DNA of 64,000 bases from Graphilbum fragrans (lineage: Eukaryota; Ascomycota; Sordariomycetes; Ophiostomatales; Ophiostomataceae). Made by a program: the position numbers and the translations under genes. Below are positions 56,863 through 64,000 of this stretch, piece after piece. Location of the stretch: NCBI GenBank assembly GCA_001513895.1, contig LLKO01000022.1, positions 186,001-250,000 on the forward strand. Reading direction: 5' to 3'. A model generated the notes under the pieces. The model did no database searches, was not told where the DNA came from, and saw only the letters and a list, made by a program, of their open reading frames with translations. Position 1 is the first letter of the stretch, and the number at the start of each line of letters is the position of its first letter.

Positions 56863-57692
56863 CGTACAGCGTCGGGCTCGCAACACCTCTAGACACAATA
56901 AAAAGGTGTTGTGGGAGGTCGGCGTCGTGGCAGAAGTCAATACAAAAACACCCGTTTCGAGAGGCCGAGCTTCCACAGGTCTTACGTAGATGCCCCTGCT
57001 AACTGCCTGTTGTGGCTGTGGAGGGGTTCTGTCGTATGTGTGGTCCCCACTCTAACGCTTCTTTGTGCCTCGCATTTTAGGCAGCCACTATGAGCTCTGA
57101 TGAGTCAGATACGGGCCCACTTGTACCAAGGGACGCGTTGACCCGCACACGTCACGTGAGATCGTGAAACCGCTCGACGCGATCCAAGCCGCTTTTTCTC
57201 CCCCTTCGTTTGCCGTCTGCCTGGCCGTCTTCTGCTGCCACAATCCTTGTTTCATCGCCACCGACGCTGCAGGCCTCTCTTTTCACAACCCTGCGCCTTT
57301 ATAAACACCTGCCTGCCTCTCTGTCTGTCACGCGCGCTTCTATTCTCGGAATGTGTGCACAGTGCCGGCCGTCCTTGTTTCCTATTTGACCCTGCGTCCC
57401 CTCGACGTTTTCCTCCCTTTGACCTCTTTTTGACTCCGTCCCTGTCGAAACGCAGTGTCGTGAGCTTCGTCGATTCGGTGCCTGGCTTTTTGCCCTTTTG
57501 CCCTCTTCTTCGGCTACGGCGTGCTGTTTGAATTTGGTGGTAGAGCTACACTGGCAGACGCGCTTTAAAGGGTATGTAGCCGATCTATCGCATACGCTTT
57601 CCGTTTCCGTGATCTAACGGTGGTGATGTTACAGGGTTTTTTTCTTTTTCTTTTTTTCCGACGCGCTTACAGCCCATGCGCCAATCACGACG
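56863..57692. promoter_or_regulatory. Divergent upstream region, ARPC3 and unknown protein
   Basis: About 830 bp. The right half is C/T-rich on the plus strand, with T-rich stretches just before 57693. No exon is recognised. Confidence 0.4.
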
Positions 57693-59162
57693 ATGACGTC
57701 CGAAAATCCCACCTTGCAGCACCATGAAGCGGAGACGGCCACAGATTTCCCTCCTCACAAACGTCTGCGTCTGCGTCGCAAGCAGCCCATTTACCCCGAC
57801 CACACGTCTCTGTACAGCCTTCTCCTCGACAACCCCGGCTCCTCGCTATTTGTTGTCCCGCTTCTGTGGACCGACCTGCACCCGCGGCTGCTCGGCGTGG
57901 AGTATGTCGCCCAGCCGCCGATCCTGTCGCCGGCGCCGTTTCGGCGCACTCGTTCGCGTCGCGGCCCTTTCTACTCTGCTTCGACAGACTCGCACGAAGC
58001 CCTAAGCTACGATCTGACCTCGCTTCTGTCCAAGGACGACGCGCGCCCGTTTTGCAAGTCGCGCGCCATCAAAAGCGTCCTGGCCTCGCTCTTCCCGGCC
58101 TCGCTCTCACGACCCAAAAGCGTCGCTGAACTGGATCTCCATTTTGGCGACCGCGTCTTCCGCAGCGCCCTGCGCATCCCCGTGATTTGGAAATGCGCCG
58201 AGGTCCTTTCGGGCTCCTTTGACTCGACAGTCACGCGGGCTATCTCGTCGTTTGGCATTGACAACATCGACAACATCGACGGCACCCCCGACAGCGGTAC
58301 CGACAGCCCCCAGAGCAGCCAGGCCGCGCCAACAGGTCCTGTGCTGGCCTATGTCAACCGTGCCCATCTCATGGCCATCCGCCAGAATCTGTTCCGCGTC
58401 GTCGCTGGACCCCACGGCGTGAGAAACACCCCTGTTTCGCGGCTGCAGAGCCTTCGCTCGAAGCAGCTCATTCCGGGCGACCTCGATCAGGACGCCTTTT
58501 TGCTGGCTACTTTTGTCGCCATGGCCCAGGCGCATTTTTATGATAATCCCGCCTCCAAGACCGATGCCGCCTCCGCCTACATCTCAGGCACGGCTAACAG
58601 CCGGCGTCGCGGTGAAAAGAGCTTTACCGTGTCTGAGTTCCACGACATCAAGCTGCGCATCTTGACGCACGACGACGAGACCAGCGAGTTTATTGTCTAT
58701 ACGGCCGTCGTCACCGCTGCCTTTCTGCAGCGCTTTGCCGACCCTACTCGAGCACCCCCCGGAACCATCCATGATCTCGGTATGCGCATCGAATACACGC
58801 GGCTGCCCGCCTGGCCCATTGTCGGCCTTGGCCAGCGTCTTGGGAAAGCACTGGGCAAAGATTTGGTGGGCGAATTGCCCGAGGATGCTTCGACAACGGC
58901 GACTGCCGAAGACAGCAGCTCCACCAGCCCAGACGCCGATGCCGAAGACGCCTCCCTTGCCAGCACCCTTCGGTCCGGCTCTACTACGCTGAAGCGCAAG
59001 AGGGGCGACCGACCTGGTCTCTCGGGTGTGCTCTCGGGGGGTTGTGACGGCGAGGAGGACACGGCGCCTGCATGCGCTATGAGTCCTCCATCAGCTCCGC
59101 TATCTCCTCGTGGCAAGAGACGGCAGACACGTTCCTTGTCGTCGTCTCTTGCTGTGTGTTAA
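57693..59162 (+). CDS. Conserved-looking hypothetical protein, probably nuclear
   Basis: Single exon, 489 aa from ATG 57693. I do not recognise the family. The N-terminus has a basic patch (PHKRLRLRRKQPIYPD). A globular, hydrophobic-patterned centre (SSLFVVPLLWTDLHPRLLG; VLASLFPASLSRPKSVAELD; AFLLATFVAMAQAHFYD; DIKLRILTHDDETSEFIVY) suggests mixed alpha/beta structure. The middle holds a short repeat of Asp-Asn-Ile (FGIDNIDNIDG). The last 90 residues are Ser/Asp-rich and disordered, with basic clusters LKRKRGDRP and RGKRRQTRS that look like nuclear localisation signals. Codon use is typical of neighbouring GC-rich genes and there is no frameshift, so it is a real gene. The segment DIKLRILTHDDETSEFIVYTAVVTAAFLQ may be its conserved domain. 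Confidence 0.8.
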   Translation: MTSENPTLQHHEAETATDFPPHKRLRLRRKQPIYPDHTSLYSLLLDNPGSSLFVVPLLWTDLHPRLLGVEYVAQPPILSPAPFRRTRSRRGPFYSASTDSHEALSYDLTSLLSKDDARPFCKSRAIKSVLASLFPASLSRPKSVAELDLHFGDRVFRSALRIPVIWKCAEVLSGSFDSTVTRAISSFGIDNIDNIDGTPDSGTDSPQSSQAAPTGPVLAYVNRAHLMAIRQNLFRVVAGPHGVRNTPVSRLQSLRSKQLIPGDLDQDAFLLATFVAMAQAHFYDNPASKTDAASAYISGTANSRRRGEKSFTVSEFHDIKLRILTHDDETSEFIVYTAVVTAAFLQRFADPTRAPPGTIHDLGMRIEYTRLPAWPIVGLGQRLGKALGKDLVGELPEDASTTATAEDSSSTSPDADAEDASLASTLRSGSTTLKRKRGDRPGLSGVLSGGCDGEEDTAPACAMSPPSAPLSPRGKRRQTRSLSSSLAVC

Positions 59163-61124
59163 TGGGGAAAAAACTAAAACTGCGGGGGACTAAACACGAT
59201 AATGGTATCTGGGTTTGATTTGGTATTTTTCTTACGCGGAGTTTTGTATTGACGAATGCACAAGATGCCGGGAGGCATCCGGGACATTAGGCAGGGCTTA
59301 GCTTCACAGCCGGCAGGGAAGATCACTGGCAACGGCGTCGGTCGGGACACGGCGCATACCGCGTTTAAAAGGCAGCAATTCGACAACGAGTCATGACGAG
59401 AGAGACCGGGACAGAGGAGCTTGGGAAGGTTTCGGGAACGCACTGGCCGTTCACCGACCAACTCGGCAGATGTATATACATATTCAACACATTTAATGCG
59501 AGACATTGGGCTTTACGAGTGAAGCAGGGCGGTGGTTTTCTGTCTGGGCTAAGACCTTTACAGCAACGAGCCGCATTCCAATCAATCTGAGTGATTCTCT
59601 CTTGCAAATAAACTGGGGTCTATTCGTATGAAACGGTTTCTGGGTAACCACCGCATCGGTACCGTACCAAGTGAGCATGTACATACGACTATGACTGAGG
59701 ACAGAAGAGCACAATATATATGCACGTTTGTACGGAGTAGTTACTTGTACAAATACTCCCCACGAGTCCTCCGCTTGTTTGAAGCATCAGGACTCCTTAG
59801 ATCCACCAAGAAACAGTATTAGGACTTTTAGTGGTAAACGCGCTAACCTTTACCAAGTTAGCTCACCGAAGACACATATTGGATGGATTGGGCTAGTCTA
59901 GATACAGTGCGATCGGCACATCCAGTGACAGACTAACTCCTCGTATTTTTAACCGTATTGACTGTGACCGATCTCAGCCTCACCACGCAGCAAGGGTGTC
60001 CTTTGCGACTGTCTTGTGTCCCCCCCCCTTTCCTGCGCAGCTGCCTGTCGGAAGCCGTATCTCGGCGTGTACAGAATTGCTCATTTCTAGTCCACGCTAA
60101 GCGCGTACTGTCCCAGTCACAACGCAGTGATAACAGCCACGAAAGCAGCCACGAAAACAGCAAACGCCTCTTTCTTCCATCCCAACTCTCTCTCCTCCTG
60201 TCCACTTTTAGGATGCCATGTTTCTTGGCCACCGCCAAGTTTTGGGTATAGTGCCACGTCAAAGCATGCCAAGGACGCTGCGCCTAGCGAAAACTCATGA
60301 CGATCTGCTATACCATGTGGGTTTCTGAAGGATTCTTCAAAGAAAGAGAAGCTCCTACGAGTACTTGGTGTGTTATGCCAATGGTCCTAAATCTCGGCAT
60401 CAGCGCGCTTTTCTAGGAAGTTGCAGGACAACCACCCTACGACGTATATGAGCACAGAGTACGGCGTACGTCGTACGATGTAAACGGTAAACGAGCAAAG
60501 CGAGCACAACTCCCTGTCCAGCACTAGTCTCAGCCACTGGCCGGCCGGCAAGCCGAGCAATTTGCTGCGTGAATAAGGAGAAAGAAGTCTTGTCAATGAA
60601 ACATGAGTTCGCTCGTTGGCCCCATTGGGACCAACTATGTACAAATACGCCTCGCGCGCGACTACCATTTGTATGGAGTATGGCTAACCCCCATTTTTCG
60701 GCCCGCTCAAACAAGAATGCACTCGTAGTGAGTGCTCCGTAGATATCAGCAAACTGCGAGCACAAAGACTCCCCCGCCCAGGCCATCAGCTGAACTGGGA
60801 CGGGCTCGTTTCTGTCACCCAAGGGTGTGTATGTGCATAGCCGTAAACGCGAAGACGCCGAGCCGTAATTAGATGCGCCGTTTGTCGTCCAGCTCGGCCC
60901 TGGCTCCCGGTTTTCTTTCTCCTTTCCTCTTTTCATGTTCTCTCGTGGCTGATCGGGTCATGTGCACCGTCTTTTCTGTACCTCTCCTCCCATTGCCGAG
61001 CAAACATCTTCTCCTTTCCTATCTCAATTTTTCAAAACACATGCTCCCGGCCTGAGCGTGACAATCTCGACGAGAACCGGACCAGCAACCTAGCACACTG
61101 CGGGAAGAAAATAATAGAAAAGAG
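59163..61124. other. 2 kb gene-poor region
   Basis: Holds the 3' flank of the unknown protein and the upstream region of the wall-sensor gene. The final 250 bp are C/T-rich leader-like sequence. Open frames are short and compositionally random. I see no repeat or RNA gene. Confidence 0.35.
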
Positions 61125-62457
61125 ATGGCGCTGGCAGTCTTGTGCGGCGCCGTTCTGCTGTCCTCGGTGGCGCAGGCATTCCAGTTCGAGCTGCCACAAG
61201 CAACCGACACCCCCGACAGCCTATGGGATGTGGAAGCACCAGCTCCCACTGCTGGGCCGAGCTTTGAGGAACTGAGACGTCGCGCTGCTGCTACGACTCT
61301 GTTCCTGGCTCCCGACAACACTTGTGGCTTCGTGGATGGATCTTCTGGTAGGCGAGCTTCCGCATCCTTGACGTGCATCGTGGGCTTCTTCCTTCTAACG
61401 CAAAACAGATAACCCCTACTACTGCATCAGCACCGCGAGAACCTGTGCTGTTTCCACCAGCGGCTCCTCTGGCTACATTGCTTGCTGCGGCACGGCCTCT
61501 TGCGGCCGATTCTACCAGGCCTGCGTTGGTCTGGAAGAGTACCAAAGCTCGTGTGACTCCGACTGCAAGGCGGCTCTAGCTACAATGAAGTGGTAGGTTC
61601 TTGTGCTTTTGCAAAAATTACAAGAAGAGGAAGAACAAAAAAAGAAGAAATTGACCTCATTCTCCAGCACCTCGACTGACGAGCCGTACTGCCACACCGC
61701 CTCCATGACAGGCAGCAACAACCTCACCATCATGGCCTACGACTGCGTCTCCTACTTGGACACCACCGCCGACAACCTCTGGACCACCTACCTCAACGAG
61801 CCCGATGTCCGCACCTTTTCTCCGTCTGTCATGCCCATCAACTCCGCCGGCTTCGACCCCGGCCCGGTCGCCTCCGACACTTCTACCACCAGTACCAACC
61901 CAGCGTCCACAACCACCCCGGTCGGCACCGGCTCCGTCACCCCTTCGCCAGCATCTAAGAAGAGCAATGTTGGTGCAATTGCGGGCGGCACCGTCGGTGG
62001 TGTGGCTGCCATTGGTCTGATTGGCCTGGGTGCTCTTTTAATTCACCGGAGAAGCAAGAACCGCGCTGGCGCCCAGCCTGGCGGCAATGCGGGCATCAAT
62101 GGAGCAAATGGAGCAAACGGGCCCCACGGAGGCAATGCCATCCCCCTCGCGGGCGGCTACATGGGCCCTGGTGTTGCGATGATGGACCAGAAAGCCCCTA
62201 TCTCGCCGTCTGTCTTCTCGGCCGGCAGCCCGCAGCAGGGCGTTTCGCCACAGTTCCCCTCAGGACACGGCAGCATGGCATATTCGGGCGTTCCTGTTGA
62301 TTACAGCCGCATGAGCACCGTCAGCCAAGGATCTAACATGTATCCGCCGCATACTGTGAGCCCGTCGCCGCTGGTGCCAGGCACGATCGCAGAAGCCGGC
62401 GGCACCCCGATTGGAAGCGGGGACCATCACCGCGGAAACCTGCATGAAATGGCCTGA
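61125..62457 (+). CDS. Cys-rich single-pass cell-surface protein (Mid2/WSC-like wall sensor)
   Basis: Three exons in phase: 61125-61347, 61409-61592 and 61668-62457, giving 398 aa; donors GTAGGC and GTAGGT, CTAAC before acceptor 1. Signal peptide MALAVLCGAVLLSSVAQAF. The extracellular part begins with CGFVDGSSDNPYYC and has about ten cysteines (CCGTASCG; CDSDCKAA; EPYCHTASM), then a Ser/Thr/Pro-rich stalk (DTSTTSTNPASTTTPVG). One membrane helix follows (VGAIAGGTVGGVAAIGLIGLGALLI) with the stop-transfer HRRSKNR. The cytosolic tail is Gly/Pro/Ser-rich. The layout resembles the Mid2 domain and cell-wall integrity sensors feeding the Rho1-Pkc1-Slt2 pathway; similar fungal proteins are mostly unstudied, so the sensor role is inferred. 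Confidence 0.85.
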
Positions 62458-63143
62458 TTGCATGCCCTAAGATGGGAGAAATCTGGTTATCCAAGTGTAT
62501 CATCGACCTGGCCTTGATGAAATGCTCGGGTAGGTATCAGATATGGTCTTCAATTGTATATTTTAGTTGTGTTTGTTTTAGGAAGCATAGTAATGTTGTA
62601 TACTCTCGCATAATCTTTACACAATAATCAGTAATGCACTCACGAGAGCTACTTGCTACCTCACCGATCAGACGAAAGGAAGAGTGAGACGACCGCGAGG
62701 ATAGCCCAAATCGATTACGGCAACGCCCTCTGTTACATTTGGTTGTAAACTCCTGTTAACATTCGTTATTCTTATTAGACTACTTATGTCGTTTTATCTT
62801 GTTCTACATGTCATAAAAGAACATAATTAAGAGATAGCAATTGAAACTTCTAATGGTTCCTGCTTCATGGGGCTTTGGAGCTCCGTTTTGGCACAATGCA
62901 TTGGTAGCCATATTGATCGTATTTTGCCGCCGCATCTGTGGATTCGGATATTGGTTTGTATTGGGGCGGCACCTTGACCCGTCTTGGGGCCTCTTAGATG
63001 CTGAGCACTCTGCACTTCAAATCCAGGCATGATTAACTCGGGAACTCATTTCTAAAGAGTTGGGTACTACCCGCCCGACATCTACGGTATTCAATCTTTG
63101 GAATTTCAGAACTCAACACACTATAGATCCAGGCACCGGGGTA
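62458..63143. other. Intergenic, AT-rich
   Basis: About 690 bp, AT-rich, between the wall-sensor gene and the sedolisin start. It contains no recognisable gene or repeat. Confidence 0.4.
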
Positions 63144-64000
63144 ATGAAGACGCCATCGACACTACGCCTCATCTTGGTAGCTTTTTTGGCACTATGTCTG
63201 GTCTCCTCGATATCAGCTTCACCGTTGCATTCGACTGTCGAGCTAACAGACACGAAACAGGAGCATCATGTTGTTGACATAACCACATCAGAGAAGGAAG
63301 CAAAAGGCACACGAAAATATGTGCGCCATGAATGGCAGAAACCTTATCATGTTGACCGTTGGAAACGGAGTACTAGAGTTGCTCGAGGCCACATACTGAC
63401 TGTGCGCATTGGCCTCAAACAATCGAATACTGAAAAAGCCCACGACCTGTTAATGAGCGTGTAAGTGCGGTCTTTGACTCATGGCCATACCAAGCTCATC
63501 TCTCACAATAATCATACAGCTCAGACCCCAAATCGCCGCGTTATGGACAGCATTTATCACCCTCCGAGATTGCCAGAATCTTTACCCCAGCACAAGGTAC
63601 CGTGGACGCTGTCCAGAATTGGCTTTTTCATTCAGGAATACAACTTTCCAAGCAGTCGTTATCTTTGAATAGACAGGCAAGGCATTCTCACTCTAGAATT
63701 TGGCACAATACATAACTCTCCTTTTAACCCGCCTTGTGTTTAGTGGCTGCGCTTTCGAGGCACAATAGAGGAGATAGAACGCATTTTTCACACTTCCTAC
63801 TTTTACTATGAGGAGACAAATAGCGAAGCTCTTATAATTGCCTGCCCAGAGTAAGCTTCTCAATGCAAACTTGCAGCCATAGAACGTGATGGGAGTACAG
63901 CTAACTTAGGATCGTAGGTACTCGGTTCCTTCTGATATACAGCAACACATCGACTTCATTGAGCCGGGAATCAAGCTCGGGGCTGTGAGCAATTCTGCCC
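63144..64000 (+). CDS. Sedolisin (S53) / tripeptidyl-peptidase-like protease, N-terminal part (cut by right edge)
   Basis: Four exons in phase: 63144-63460, 63520-63676, 63744-63850 and 63918 onward to the window end. Signal peptide MKTPSTLRLILVAFLALCLVSSISAS. The pro-kumamolisin activation domain is clear: GHILTVRIGLKQSNTEKAHD joined to VSDPKSPRYGQHLSPSEIAR, then TVDAVQNWLFHSGI, WLRFRGTIEEIERIF and YSVPSDIQQHIDFIEPGIKL. This propeptide is removed to activate secreted acid serine-carboxyl proteases (Glu/Asp/Ser triad), whose catalytic domain lies beyond the window. Intron 2 begins GC instead of GT (CAG|GCAAGG). Without it a stop codon would end the frame, and with it the conserved sequence continues exactly. 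The start at 63144 is the ATG directly before the signal peptide. Confidence 0.88.

Noticed and set aside
1..64000. Transposable element, biosynthetic cluster or new multi-gene defence system
   Set aside because: No transposase, reverse transcriptase, long terminal or inverted repeats, or cluster core enzymes were seen; genes are unrelated housekeeping and signalling functions.

Overview
This 64 kb window comes from a filamentous ascomycete nuclear genome. The evidence is short spliceosomal introns (about 50-110 nt; donors such as GTGAGT, GTAAGT or GTATGT; branch site CTAAC; acceptor YAG), GC-rich coding regions, long pyrimidine-rich leaders, and fungal gene families (striatin, Pin4-like RRM/R3H, silencing RdRP, AA8 cytochrome, VNX1-type exchanger, Mid2-like wall sensor). 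A Sordariomycete is likely; an Ophiostomatales/Sporothrix-like origin is only a guess. There are two assembly gaps, 32324-32379 and 51778-52261. Gene models were built by hand from splice sites and reading phase, and every multi-exon model keeps phase.

Left part (1-13 kb): a sugar-type MFS transporter is cut by the left edge and faces a D-2-hydroxyacid dehydrogenase across a shared promoter. After 2.4 kb without a clear gene come a Pin4/Cip2-like RRM-R3H protein (minus) with a long leader, an alpha/beta hydrolase (plus) and histone H2A.Z (minus).

Centre-left (13-25 kb): striatin (STRIPAK scaffold, minus), an acyl-protein-thioesterase-like hydrolase (plus), Rad14/XPA (minus), Pho88/Snd3 (minus), a secreted AA8-type heme domain protein (minus), and a duplicated-EthD-like/alpha-beta hydrolase fusion (minus).

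Centre (25-41 kb): a cellular RNA-silencing RdRP (plus), proteasome ATPase Rpt6 (minus), a large VNX1/CAX-type cation-proton exchanger (minus), and a Pyp-type tyrosine phosphatase with a rhodanese-like domain (minus).

Right part (41-64 kb): a 3 kb gene-poor stretch with a minisatellite, an unrecognised three-exon membrane protein (minus), EDC4/Pdc1-like decapping scaffold (plus), a SET-domain gene running into the large gap (minus), Trm6/Gcd10 (plus), ARPC3 (minus), a conserved-looking unknown nuclear-type protein (plus), a Mid2/WSC-like wall sensor (plus), and the start of a sedolisin (S53) protease cut by the right edge (plus).

Most genes are housekeeping (DNA repair, proteasome, tRNA modification, actin, chromatin, mRNA decay) mixed with signalling and secretion genes. 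There is no biosynthetic cluster, transposon or CRISPR array, and I see no convincing new multi-gene system. The best leads are single-gene architectures and splice oddities: a tyrosine phosphatase intron that is in-frame and stop-free, a 6-nt first coding exon in ARPC3, a GC-AG intron in the sedolisin, a duplicated EthD-like module fused to a hydrolase, an exact three-copy 45-bp repeat behind EDC4, and the unrecognised membrane protein.
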